From assembly GCF_000971155.1 (NCBI RefSeq), contig NZ_BBLX01000006.1, positions 165,833-229,832 of the forward strand: a stretch of 64,000 nucleotides of DNA. Direction: 5' to 3'. A model generated the notes under the pieces. It searched no databases. It was not told the DNA's origin and saw only the letters and a list, made by a program, of their open reading frames with translations. Origin of the DNA: Demequina maris. Lineage in GTDB: Bacteria; Actinomycetota; Actinomycetes; Actinomycetales; Demequinaceae. Below are positions 25,599-34,101 of this stretch, one piece after another. Made by a program: the position numbers and the translations under genes. How positions within the stretch are numbered: the stretch's first letter is position 1; every line of letters begins with the position of its first letter.

Positions 25599-26633
25599 GT
25601 GGCCAAGCGCATCGTGGTGCTCTGCGACGGCACCTGGAGCAAGCACGACCAGAAGAACCAGACCAACATCGCCAAGCTCGACGATGTGATCCCGGAGGTC
25701 GGCGCCGATGGCGTCGTGCAGAAGGTCGGGTACGTCAAGGGCGTCGGCGTCGGCGGGGCGCGCGTGACCCAGCTGCTCGGCGGGGCGTTCGGCTGGGGGC
25801 TGTCGGCGAACGTGCGCGAAGGCTACCGGCACATCGTCGAGCACTACGAGCCCGGCGACGACGTCTACCTGTTCGGGTACAGCCGCGGCGCGTACACCGC
25901 CCGCAGCCTCGCGGGCTTCATCCGCAATGCCGGCGTGCTCCGTCCCGAGCATCGCGACAAGGTCGACGCGGCGTACCGGCTGTACCGCGACTGGCGGCAG
26001 TCGACCGCGCCGACCGGCGAGGAGGCGCAGAGGTTCCGGGACGCGCACTCGTACCCGGACTTCGGCATCCGCTTCATCGGCGTCTTCGACACCGTCGGCT
26101 CGCTCGGCATCCCCGGCGTGGACTGGGGCTGGGTGAAGAAGCTCAACGAGCGGTGGAGCTTCCACGACACGGCGCTGTCCTCGACGGTGCGGGCGGCGTT
26201 CCAGGCGCTCGCGATCGACGAGCAGCGGAAGACCTTCGCGCCCACGCTGTGGATCGTCCCCGAGGACGCTCCGGACCAGGTGGTCGAGCAGGTGTGGTTC
26301 GCCGGTGGCCACGCGAACATCGGCGGAGGCAGCCCGGACCCGGGGCTCTCGGACATCACGCTCCGATGGATGGGCCGGAAGGCGGTGAGCCAGGGCCTCC
26401 ACATCGACCTGGGCGAGCTGCCGGGGAACGCGCTCAAGGGCAAGATCGGCGTGGGACGCGTGGGCTTCTTCTTCACGCGCTGGCCGCCGTTCGACCGCGA
26501 GATCGCGACGAAGGCGCCGTGGGGGCAGACGCTGTCACGGACTGCCCGCGCGCGTTACGACGGGGACGAGCGCTATCGCCCGCCGAAGCTCGGGCCCGCG
26601 ATCGACGGCGGGATCCCCGACACGGAGGTCTGA
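25599..26633 (+). CDS. DUF2235 domain-containing alpha/beta hydrolase (Tle1-like)
   Basis: A 344-residue protein with the DUF2235 layout: KRIVVLCDGTWSK at the N-terminus, GYVKGVGVGG, then the nucleophile elbow LFGYSRGAYTAR with Ser95, followed by FIGVFDTVGSLGIP and FAGGHANIGGG, which supply the acidic and His residues. Some relatives are the type VI secretion phospholipase effectors Tle1, but no secretion genes or immunity gene are nearby and there is no signal peptide, so a housekeeping or lipid-related role is equally likely. A GGGGAGG ribosome site supports GTG 25599. Confidence 0.8.
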   Translation: MAKRIVVLCDGTWSKHDQKNQTNIAKLDDVIPEVGADGVVQKVGYVKGVGVGGARVTQLLGGAFGWGLSANVREGYRHIVEHYEPGDDVYLFGYSRGAYTARSLAGFIRNAGVLRPEHRDKVDAAYRLYRDWRQSTAPTGEEAQRFRDAHSYPDFGIRFIGVFDTVGSLGIPGVDWGWVKKLNERWSFHDTALSSTVRAAFQALAIDEQRKTFAPTLWIVPEDAPDQVVEQVWFAGGHANIGGGSPDPGLSDITLRWMGRKAVSQGLHIDLGELPGNALKGKIGVGRVGFFFTRWPPFDREIATKAPWGQTLSRTARARYDGDERYRPPKLGPAIDGGIPDTEV

Positions 26634-26640
26634 GGCGTGC

Positions 26641-28068
26641 CTAGATGGTGAGCCACCCCGTCGCGAGCCCGACCGCCCCCACCACGGCCGCCAGTAGCGA
26701 CACAACCAGGATCACGAGTTCCCGCGGGCTGAACCAGCGCCGCCCCTGCTCGCGGCGCGTCATGATGAACAGGATCGACGCGGGCGCGTAGATGATCGAG
26801 GACACGAGCACGAACGTCAGCCCGGCCGCGAACAGCAGGAACACCACGTACGCGGTCGCGAGCACGCCGAGCGCGAGCTCGCGCCGTCTCTCGCGCACCA
26901 CGGAGTAGCCGTCGCGCGTCGCCGCGATCTTGAGCAGGTAGCCCGCCGCGAACAGGAACGGGATGAGCGACAGCGCGCTCGTGAGGTCGACCATGAAGTT
27001 CACGGCGTCGGCCGACACGAGCACCACGAGCACCATCGCCTGGGTGAGCCACGAGGTCGTGAGCAGCGCCGCGACGGGCACGTCGCGCGCGGACTGCCGC
27101 GCGAGGAAGCGCGGCATGTCGCCGTCCTTGGCGGCCACGAACAGCAGCTCCGCCGCGATCATCGTCCAGGCGAGGTACGCGCCCAGGATCGACACGATGA
27201 GCCCGACGCTCACGAACACCGAGCCCCAGCCCCCGACCGCGGCCTCGAGCACGCCCGCCATCGACGGCTGCCGCAGCTCCGCCATATCCGCGACCGGCAT
27301 GATCCCGTACGACACCATCGTCACCGAGGCGAAGATCGCGAACACGCTCAGGTAGCCGAGCACGGTCGCGCGGCCCACGTCCCGGCGCCGCCGCGCGTGC
27401 CGCGAGTACACGCTCGCGCCCTCGACGCCGAGGAACACGAAGACCATCACGAGCATCGTCGCGCGCACCTGCTGGAACAGCGGCTCGTCGCTCGGGCCCG
27501 ACATGTTGTCGAGGAAGATCAGCGGGTCGACGTAGAAGAGCGCGATCACGATGAAGACGAGAATCGGGACGAGCTTGGCGATGGTGACGATGCGGTTGAT
27601 CGCCGCGGCCTCCCGCACGCCCTGGCGCACGAGCAGGTAGAAGCCCCACAGCCCCGCGCTCGACAGCGCGACCGCGAGGATCGTGTCGCCCTCGCCGAGC
27701 GCGGGGAACAGCCCGCCGAGCGTCGACATGATCAGCACCCAGAACGCGACGTTGCCCACGCACGTGGTCGCCCAGTACCCGAAGGCGGAGAAGAATCCCA
27801 GGTACTCGCCGAACCCGGCCTTCGCGTAGGCGTAGATGCCGGCGTCGAGCTCGGGCTTGCGGTTCGACAGCGCCTGGAACATCAGCGCGAGCGTGAGGGT
27901 GCCCGCGCCCGCGATGGTCCACGCGATCAGCGCGCCGGTGACCCCGGTCGCCGCGGCGAAGCGCTGGGGGAGCGTGAACACCCCCGCGCCGACCATGGTG
28001 CCGACGACCATCGTGGTCATCGTCAGCAGCGAGAGCTTGACGGGCGCGCGCTCGGTGGTGTCCGCCAT
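26641..28068 (-). CDS. APC superfamily basic amino acid/polyamine antiporter
   Basis: A 475-residue membrane protein with about 12 hydrophobic segments. The N-terminal GTMVGAGVFTLPQRFAAATG is the broken helix TM1 of the APC fold, and YAYAKAGFGEYLGF follows, typical of the arginine-ornithine/lysine-cadaverine antiporter subgroup. It should exchange a cationic amino acid for its decarboxylated or deaminated product, but no arginine-deiminase or decarboxylase gene is adjacent, so the substrate is open. It stands alone, convergent to the DUF2235 gene seven bases away. Confidence 0.82.
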   Translation of the reverse strand: MADTTERAPVKLSLLTMTTMVVGTMVGAGVFTLPQRFAAATGVTGALIAWTIAGAGTLTLALMFQALSNRKPELDAGIYAYAKAGFGEYLGFFSAFGYWATTCVGNVAFWVLIMSTLGGLFPALGEGDTILAVALSSAGLWGFYLLVRQGVREAAAINRIVTIAKLVPILVFIVIALFYVDPLIFLDNMSGPSDEPLFQQVRATMLVMVFVFLGVEGASVYSRHARRRRDVGRATVLGYLSVFAIFASVTMVSYGIMPVADMAELRQPSMAGVLEAAVGGWGSVFVSVGLIVSILGAYLAWTMIAAELLFVAAKDGDMPRFLARQSARDVPVAALLTTSWLTQAMVLVVLVSADAVNFMVDLTSALSLIPFLFAAGYLLKIAATRDGYSVVRERRRELALGVLATAYVVFLLFAAGLTFVLVSSIIYAPASILFIMTRREQGRRWFSPRELVILVVSLLAAVVGAVGLATGWLTI

Positions 28069-28107
28069 CCGCCCTCCTCCCGTCCCTCTCGAAACCTAGC
28101 AAGGCCA

Positions 28108-28149
28108 GGGACGATGCGCCGGGTGGCGGCGTCGGGACGATGCGCCGGG
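28108..28149 (+). repeat. two direct copies of GGGACGATGCGCCGGG
   Basis: Exact 16-base copies at 28108-28123 and 28134-28149 lie in the gap between the APC and ZIP-like genes. Each contains the window-wide GACGATGCG motif. Being side by side in non-coding DNA, they show that the repeated word is not a by-product of protein sequence. Confidence 0.7.
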
Positions 28150-28156
28150 CGGGTCG

Positions 28157-28840
28157 TCAGGACGCGGCGAGGGTGAGCCCGAATCCGACGACCGCCCACA
28201 CGCCGGCGGCGACGCGGCCCTTCTGGTACGCGAACGGGATCATCGACGTGGTGAGCATCGTGAGGAGGGCGCCGGTCGTGAACGCCGCGAGGCGGGCGCC
28301 GTCGGCGTCGCTCATCACCTCCGCGACGCCGTAGCCGGCCGCGGCGAACAGGCCCGCGGCGACCACGACGGAGCCCCACAGCAGCATCTGCCGGCGCACC
28401 GGCCAGCCGTTCGCGCGGAGGTCGGCGGCCGGGGGCAGCGCCTGCGGGATGTTCGACACCCACACCGATGCGGCGAGCGCGGGGCTCACGAGCCCGGCCG
28501 CCATCTGGATGCCGAAGATGAGGGACTCGGGCAGGGCGTCGGCGATGTTGCCGACGACGATGCCCATCGCGCCGGACTCGCCGAAGCGCCGCTCGACGAT
28601 CGCGTCCGCGACCACGAAGACCGCGCCGCCGACGAGTAGCCACATGCCGAGCTCGAGGTTGTCCAGCGAGGCCTGCGCCTCGGGCACCAGCTGGAACGAT
28701 GCGGCGGCGAGCAGGGCGCCGGAGCCGAGCCCGGCGAGCTGCCCGACGAACCTGTCGGAGACGCGCAGCCGGTACACGACGAGGCTTGCGAGCAGCAGCG
28801 ACGACTGCGCGACGACACCGACCAGAAGGGCCTGGATCAC
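28157..28840 (-). CDS. ZIP-family-like metal transporter with altered metal site
   Basis: A 227-residue protein with seven or eight hydrophobic segments and the ZIP/GufA arrangement. The position of the ZIP TM4 motif HNxPEG reads GNIADALPES, and TM5 reads SNIPQALPPAAD, so the histidines expected to bind the metal are missing in both helices while the Pro-Glu and Asn remain. It may transport another ion or be non-transporting. The start is a GTG at 28840 with only a weak ribosome site. It is divergent from the gntR gene. Confidence 0.6.
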   Translation of the reverse strand: MIQALLVGVVAQSSLLLASLVVYRLRVSDRFVGQLAGLGSGALLAAASFQLVPEAQASLDNLELGMWLLVGGAVFVVADAIVERRFGESGAMGIVVGNIADALPESLIFGIQMAAGLVSPALAASVWVSNIPQALPPAADLRANGWPVRRQMLLWGSVVVAAGLFAAAGYGVAEVMSDADGARLAAFTTGALLTMLTTSMIPFAYQKGRVAAGVWAVVGFGLTLAAS

Positions 28841-28915
28841 ATGCTCACCCTAGGGCGCGAGGGCCGCGACGGTCGAGAGGTGGATCGTGCCCGCGCAACG
28901 GGGGGAAGCACGCCC

Positions 28916-28931
28916 TTCTGTATACATAGAA
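28916..28931. promoter_or_regulatory. candidate GntR operator of the prp operon
   Basis: TTCTGTATACATAGAA, an imperfect dyad around TGTATACA, lies 66 bases before the chosen gntR start. A second TGTATGCACA follows at 28970. GntR/FCD-class regulators commonly bind TGTATACA-type dyads. The AT-rich core stands out from the surrounding GC-rich DNA, so autoregulation of gntR-prpDBC is likely. Confidence 0.5.
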
Positions 28932-28996
28932 TGGATCCGGGTGGTAGTTTCAGCGGAGTTGGCGATTCGATGTATGCACAGACGCGAGGAGGCGGC

Positions 28997-29659
28997 GTGA
29001 GGACCAGCGAGCGCGTGTACGAGCTGCTCCGCGAGGAGATCCTCGACGGCACGCTCGCCCCGGGCGCGCCGCTGGCGGAGATCGAGCAGTCCGAGCGCCT
29101 CGGGGTGTCGCGCACGCCGCTGCGAGAGGCTCTGTCCCGGCTGCAGGGCGACGGGCTCGTCGCGGCGCGCGGCGGCCGCGGCCTCGTGGTGGCGGGCCTG
29201 TCGCTCGACGACGTGCACGAGCTGTTCGAGATCCGCGCCGCGCTCGAGGTCAAGGCCGCGAGCCTCGCCGCGCAGCGCCGCGACCCCGCGGTCTTCGAGG
29301 CGCTGCGCGAGGAGGTCAGGGCGGCGGGGGAGCGCCTCGGCGACGACGGCTCCCGCGCCGGCTTCTACGCCCTCGTCGCCCGCATGGACGCCGCGATCGA
29401 CCGCGCCGCGGCGAACCCGTACCTGCTCGCGGCCCTCCGCGGGGTGCGGGCCCACGTGGCGCGCCTGCGCCGCCTGTCGAGCGACGACGCCGCGCGCCTG
29501 CGCGAGGCGACCCAGGAGCACCTCATGATCCTCGACGCGATCATCGAGGGCGCTCCCACGATGGCCGCGCATGCGACCGAGCTCCACCTGCACCGCAGCC
29601 TTGCCAGCATCCTGCGCACGATCGACCGCCAGCCCGTCCCCGAGGAGCACCGTCAGTGA
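28997..29659 (+). CDS. GntR family (FCD) transcriptional regulator of the prp operon
   Basis: A 220-residue regulator. The N-terminal winged helix is [20 protein letters not shown] and [18 protein letters not shown]. The C-terminal helical FCD effector domain begins at [15 protein letters not shown] and includes the H/D metal-type positions in EHLMILDAI and HLHRSL. AGGAGG precedes GTG 28997; ATG 28970 is an alternative adding nine residues. The prpD start overlaps its stop (GTGA), so it is the first gene of the methylcitrate operon and probably senses a propionate-derived acid. Confidence 0.85.
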   Translation: MRTSERVYELLREEILDGTLAPGAPLAEIEQSERLGVSRTPLREALSRLQGDGLVAARGGRGLVVAGLSLDDVHELFEIRAALEVKAASLAAQRRDPAVFEALREEVRAAGERLGDDGSRAGFYALVARMDAAIDRAAANPYLLAALRGVRAHVARLRRLSSDDAARLREATQEHLMILDAIIEGAPTMAAHATELHLHRSLASILRTIDRQPVPEEHRQ

Positions 29660-31188
29660 AGACCCACTCCGTCCGCGCCCACACGTCCGCCGAGGCGCTG
29701 CCCCGCCGCGAGCAGCTCGCCTGGCGCATCGCCGAGGTCGCCGTCGACCCCGTCGAGGTGGCGCCCGACGTCGCCGACATGGTGGTCAACCGCGTGATCG
29801 ACAACGCCGCGGTCGCGGTCGCCTCGTACTCCCGAGGCGCGCCGTCCGCGGCGCGGGCGCAGGCCCTGGCGCACGGCGCCTCGGCCGGCGGCGCGGGCGC
29901 GACGGTCTTCGGCGAGCCGCTCGCGACGCGCGTGAGCGCGGAATGGGCGGCGTGGGCGAACGGCGTCGCGGTGCGCGAGCTCGACTACCACGACACGTTC
30001 CTCGCCGCGGAGTACTCGCACCCGGGCGACAACATCCCGCCCATCGTCGCGGTGGCGCAGCACGCCGCCGCGCGCGGCCTCACGGGCGCCGACCTGCTGC
30101 GCGGCATCGTCACGGGCTACGAGATCCAGATCGACCTCGTCAAGGCGATCAGCCTGCACCGGCACAAGATCGACCACGTCGCGCACCTGGGCCCCTCCGC
30201 CGCGGCCGGTATCGGCACGATGCTGGGGCTGGACGCGGAGACGATCTTCCAGGCGGTGGGCCAGGCCCTGCACACGACCACCGCGACGCGCCAGTCGCGC
30301 AAGGGCGAGATCTCGTCGTGGAAGGCGCATGCCCCCGCGCTGGCCGGCAAGCTCGCCGTCGAGGCGGTCGACCGCGCGATGCGCGGCGAGACCTCGCCGA
30401 CGCCGATCTACGAGGGCGAGGACGGCCTGATCGCGTGGATGCTCGGCGGCTTCGACGACGAGTACCTGGTGCCGCTGCCCGAGCCGGGGGAGCCGCGTCG
30501 CGCGATCCTCGACTCGTACACGAAGGAGCACTCGGCGGAGTACCAGTCGCAGGCGTGGATCGACCTCGCGCGCCGGCTCCACCGGGAGCACCCGGAGATC
30601 GCGGACCCGGACCGCGTCGAGCGCATCGTGCTCGCGACGTCGCACCACACGCACTACGTCATCGGCTCCGGGTCGGGGGACCCGGAGAAGTACGATCCCG
30701 CCGCGTCGCGCGAGACCCTCGACCACTCGCTCCCGTACATCTTCACGGTCGCGCTCCAGGACGGCGCCTTCGACCACCGCGGCTCGTACGAGCCCGTGCG
30801 CGCCGCCCGCCCGGACACCGTCGCGCTGTGGCGCCGCATCGTCACCGCCGAGGACGCGGAGTGGACGCGCCGCTACCACTCGAACGACCCGGCCGAGAAG
30901 GCGTTCGGCGGCTCGATCGAGGTGACGTTCACGGACGGCTCGGTGTACCGCGACGAGATCGCCGTCGCAGACGCCCACCCGCTCGGCGCGCGCCCCTTCG
31001 GCCGTGACGAGTACGTGAACAAGTTCCGCGTCCTCGCGGGGGGCGTGCTCGACGAGGCCGAGATCGCGCGCTTCCTCGACGTCGCCCAGCGGCTGCCCGA
31101 GCTCTCGTCGGAGGAGCTCGGCGCGCTCACGTTCACCGTGCCGGACGCGGTCCGCGCGGCCGCTCCGGCGCCCGAGGGTCTGCTCTAG
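29656..31188 (+). CDS. prpD: 2-methylcitrate dehydratase
   Basis: A 510-residue MmgE/PrpD-family enzyme that dehydrates 2-methylcitrate to methylaconitate in propionate breakdown. Typical segments are [52 protein letters not shown], and a C-terminal SIEVTFTDG and HPLGARPF with NKFR. It starts with GTG 29656, coupled to gntR by GTGA, and is followed eight bases later by prpB. Length and order match the gntR-prpD-prpB-prpC operons of actinobacteria. Confidence 0.92.
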   Translation: MKTHSVRAHTSAEALPRREQLAWRIAEVAVDPVEVAPDVADMVVNRVIDNAAVAVASYSRGAPSAARAQALAHGASAGGAGATVFGEPLATRVSAEWAAWANGVAVRELDYHDTFLAAEYSHPGDNIPPIVAVAQHAAARGLTGADLLRGIVTGYEIQIDLVKAISLHRHKIDHVAHLGPSAAAGIGTMLGLDAETIFQAVGQALHTTTATRQSRKGEISSWKAHAPALAGKLAVEAVDRAMRGETSPTPIYEGEDGLIAWMLGGFDDEYLVPLPEPGEPRRAILDSYTKEHSAEYQSQAWIDLARRLHREHPEIADPDRVERIVLATSHHTHYVIGSGSGDPEKYDPAASRETLDHSLPYIFTVALQDGAFDHRGSYEPVRAARPDTVALWRRIVTAEDAEWTRRYHSNDPAEKAFGGSIEVTFTDGSVYRDEIAVADAHPLGARPFGRDEYVNKFRVLAGGVLDEAEIARFLDVAQRLPELSSEELGALTFTVPDAVRAAAPAPEGLL

Positions 31189-31196
31189 GAGGCGCG

Positions 31197-32099
31197 ATGC
31201 TCTACTCGACCCTGACCGCAGCGGCGAAGCGTGAGGCGTTCCGCGCCCGCCTCGCGAGCGGCGAGCTGCTCCGCATGCCCGGGGCCTTCAACCCGCTGTC
31301 GGCGCGCCTCATCGAGCGTCGCGGCTTCGACGGCGCGTACATCTCCGGCGCCGTGATCTCCGCGGACCTGGGGCTGCCTGACATCGGCCTCACCACCCTG
31401 ACCGAGGTCGCCGGCCGTGCGCGGCAGATCGCCCGCATGACGGACCTGCCGACGCTCGTCGACGCCGACACCGGCTTCGGCGAGCCCATGAACGTCGCAC
31501 GGACCGTCCAGGAGATGGAGGACGCGGGCGTCGCCGGCCTCCACATCGAGGACCAGGTCAACCCCAAGCGCTGCGGCCATCTCGACGGCAAGGAGGTGGT
31601 CGACCGCGACACCGCGCTCAAGCGGATCCGGGCCGCGGTCGACGGGCGCCGCGACCCGCACCTCCTCATCATGGCGCGGACCGACATCCGCGGCGTCGAG
31701 GGGCTCGACGCCGCCGTGACACGCGCCAAGGAGCTCGTCGACGCCGGCGCCGACGCGATCTTCCCCGAGGCGATGGCGACGCTCGAGGAGCTCTCCGCGA
31801 TGCGCGCGGCGGTCGACGTGCCGATCCTCGCCAACATGACGGAGTTCGGGAAGTCCGAGCTCTTCGCGGTGGACCGCCTGCGCGACGTCGGGGTGAACGT
31901 GGTCATCTGGCCCGTGTCGCTCCTGAGGCTCGCGATGGGGGCCGCGCTGCGCGGGCTCGAGACGCTCGAGGCGGACGGCACGCTCGCGGCGCGCCTGGGC
32001 GACATGCAGCACCGCGCGGACCTCTACGACCTCCTGGACTACGAGGGCTACGCGCATTTCGACGAGGACGTCTACACCTTCACCGTCGCGCGGGACTGA
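31197..32099 (+). CDS. prpB: methylisocitrate lyase
   Basis: A 300-residue member of the isocitrate lyase/PEP mutase superfamily, splitting 2-methylisocitrate into pyruvate and succinate. The catalytic motif KRCGHLDGKEV with Cys126 and the metal-binding VDADTGFGEP (about residues 89-97) are present. AGGAGG precedes ATG 31197. It acts directly after PrpD (with aconitase) in the cycle and is encoded between prpD and prpC. Confidence 0.93.
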   Translation: MLYSTLTAAAKREAFRARLASGELLRMPGAFNPLSARLIERRGFDGAYISGAVISADLGLPDIGLTTLTEVAGRARQIARMTDLPTLVDADTGFGEPMNVARTVQEMEDAGVAGLHIEDQVNPKRCGHLDGKEVVDRDTALKRIRAAVDGRRDPHLLIMARTDIRGVEGLDAAVTRAKELVDAGADAIFPEAMATLEELSAMRAAVDVPILANMTEFGKSELFAVDRLRDVGVNVVIWPVSLLRLAMGAALRGLETLEADGTLAARLGDMQHRADLYDLLDYEGYAHFDEDVYTFTVARD

Positions 32100-32139
32100 C
32101 CCCGCGCGACCGCACCTCGGCCATCACAAAGGAGTGATC

Positions 32140-33315
32140 ATGAGCGACAGCACCGAGATCAGGAAGGGCCTGGTCGGCGTGATCGCCGACCGCACCGCCG
32201 TGTCCAAGGTCAACGCCGAGACCAACTCGCTGCTGTACCGGGGCTACCCGGTGCAGGAGCTCGCGACGATGTGCTCGTTCGAGGATGTGGTCCACCTGCT
32301 GTGGAACGGCGACCTGCCCACGCCGGAGGAGCGCGAGCGCGCGGCGGCGCTCGAGCACGCGAACCGCGAGCTGGGCGCCCGGCTCACCGGCGTCATCGAG
32401 CGGCTGCCCGACTCGACCCACCCCATGGACGTGGTCCGCACCGCGGTGAGCGTGATCGGCGGCGAGGACCCGACCGCCTGGAGCGACGACCCGGACGAGA
32501 TCCGCGCGAAGGCGCTCCGGCTGATCGCGAAGGTCCCCGCGGTCGTCGCATACATCCAGCGGCACCGCCGCGGCCTGCCCGCGATCGCGCCGCGCGAGGA
32601 CCTGGGCTATGCGGCGAACTTCCTGTGGATGACGTTCGGCGAGGAGCCCGACGAGGTGGTCCGCAAGGCCTTCGACGTGTCCATGACGCTCTACGCCGAG
32701 CACTCGTTCAACGCGTCGACGTTCACCGCCCGCGTGGTGACCTCGACCCTGTCGGACTACTACAGCGCGGTCGTCGCGGCGATCGGCGCGCTCAAGGGCC
32801 CGCTCCACGGCGGCGCCAACGAGGCGGTGATGCGGACGTTCGACGAGATCGGGTCCGCGGAGAACGTCGTCCCGTGGCTGGACGATGCGCTCGCCCACAG
32901 GCGCAAGATCATGGGCTTCGGCCACCGCGTCTACAAGCGCGGCGACTCGCGGGTGCCGACCATGAAGGCCGCGCTCGACACGCTCATCGACCACTTCGAC
33001 CGCCCCGACATCGCCGCGCTCTACGACACGCTCGAGGGCGAGTTCGTGGCGCGCAAGGGGATCTACCCGAACCTCGACTACCCGTCGGGCCCGGCGTACC
33101 ACCTCATGGGCTTCGACACCGAGCTGTTCACGCCCCTCTTCGTGGCGTCGCGCATCGCCGGGTGGACCGCGCACATCCAGGAGCAGCTCGCCGACAACGC
33201 GCTGATCCGGCCGCTGTCGGTCTACGACGGGGTGGGGGAGCGCCACCTCGCGGGGTACGTGGCGGACGATGCGGCGGTCGCCGCCGCGACCCGTCAGGAG
33301 GAGCTGGCCGGCTGA
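32140..33315 (+). CDS. prpC: 2-methylcitrate synthase / citrate synthase
   Basis: A 391-residue citrate-synthase-fold enzyme condensing propionyl-CoA (and probably acetyl-CoA) with oxaloacetate. The catalytic histidines are visible in GPLHGGANE (about residue 221) and GFGHRVYKRGDSR (about 260), with the Asp near the C-terminal part. Operon context makes the methylcitrate role likely. ATG 32140 has AAAGGAG at six-base spacing; the in-frame GTG 32134 overlaps that site. The final codons include a GACGATGCGGCGGTC copy. Confidence 0.9.
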   Translation: MSDSTEIRKGLVGVIADRTAVSKVNAETNSLLYRGYPVQELATMCSFEDVVHLLWNGDLPTPEERERAAALEHANRELGARLTGVIERLPDSTHPMDVVRTAVSVIGGEDPTAWSDDPDEIRAKALRLIAKVPAVVAYIQRHRRGLPAIAPREDLGYAANFLWMTFGEEPDEVVRKAFDVSMTLYAEHSFNASTFTARVVTSTLSDYYSAVVAAIGALKGPLHGGANEAVMRTFDEIGSAENVVPWLDDALAHRRKIMGFGHRVYKRGDSRVPTMKAALDTLIDHFDRPDIAALYDTLEGEFVARKGIYPNLDYPSGPAYHLMGFDTELFTPLFVASRIAGWTAHIQEQLADNALIRPLSVYDGVGERHLAGYVADDAAVAAATRQEELAG

Positions 33316-33319
33316 GCTC

Positions 33320-33880
33320 CTAGGGGACCAGGTCGGCGGCGATCGACTGCGCGGCCGCCTCGCGCTCGGCGGCGGTGCCGCCGAGGTCGCTGCCCGGCTT
33401 GTTCGCGATCAGCACGGTCATGATCGCCATGCGGATCCGCAGACGGTCCTCGATCGACGCCTCGTCGGGCATCGCCGCTTCCCACAGGCGCACCTTGATG
33501 TCGTGGATGAGGCTGGTGGACGCGAGGTTCTGGAGCGCGACCTCGTTCTGCTGGACGCAGCGCATCACGTCGCCCGGGACCCCGTGGGTGATGTCGCCGA
33601 GGCGTCGGATCATCTCGAGGCGACGCTCCCGGGTCGACGGCTCGGCGCGCATCCACTCGACCAGCGCATCGATCTCGGAGGAGGCCTCGGCGAGCAGCGA
33701 CTCGAGGATCTCCTCCTTCGACTTGAAGTGGTAGTACAGCGCGGCCTTGGTCACGCCGAGGTCCTCGGCGATCTCGCGGAGCGAGGTCTGGTCGTAACCG
33801 TTGGTGGTGAAGCGGTCGAGCGCGACGTCCTGGATGCGCTCGCGCGTGTCCCCTCGGCGGCGGGTGGCGGTCTCGGACAT
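33320..33880 (-). CDS. TetR family transcriptional regulator
   Basis: A 186-residue repressor. The TetR helix-turn-helix spans DTRERIQDVALDRFTTNGYDQTSLREIAEDLGVTKAALYYHFKSKEEIL (quoted region about residues 9-56), followed by a helical effector domain. A GAGGAAG site precedes ATG 33880; the longer frame to 33922 is rejected. It is divergent from a drug-efflux MFS gene with a palindrome between them, the usual arrangement for a repressor of its neighbouring pump. It is convergent with prpC, with four bases between them. Confidence 0.85.
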   Translation of the reverse strand: MSETATRRRGDTRERIQDVALDRFTTNGYDQTSLREIAEDLGVTKAALYYHFKSKEEILESLLAEASSEIDALVEWMRAEPSTRERRLEMIRRLGDITHGVPGDVMRCVQQNEVALQNLASTSLIHDIKVRLWEAAMPDEASIEDRLRIRMAIMTVLIANKPGSDLGGTAAEREAAAQSIAADLVP

Positions 33881-33920
33881 CGCTTCCTCTCTGGTGCGTC
33901 TTCCGCGAATCTTGGGAATC

Positions 33921-33940
33921 AACTTGACGGCCGGTCAGTT
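33921..33940. promoter_or_regulatory. candidate TetR operator between tetR and the MFS gene
   Basis: AACTTGACGGCCGGTCAGTT has a symmetric core CGGCCG and symmetric ends AACT/AGTT, with TGAC-GTCA type half-sites shifted by one base. It lies 41 bases before the tetR start, in the 221-base divergent gap. TGAC(C)GGTCA-like dyads are frequent targets of TetR proteins next to DHA2 pumps. Confidence 0.5.
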
Positions 33941-34101
33941 CCAGCATAGCGTCGCCCTTGTAACTTACCGGGCGGCTAGGAAGTTCCCCGGCCCCCGCAT
34001 CGTCCCCCGCGCTCATCCATGCCGCGGGGGAGGACCCCCTCCTGGCGAAGCCGCCTCCCCGGATCTGCCGCGCACCCCGGCGCGGACACGAAAGGCACCC
34101 C

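Noticed and set aside
25599..26633. Type VI secretion effector interpretation of the DUF2235 protein
   Set aside because: No VgrG, PAAR, chaperone or immunity gene is nearby and the cell type is Gram-positive, so calling it an effector would go beyond the evidence.
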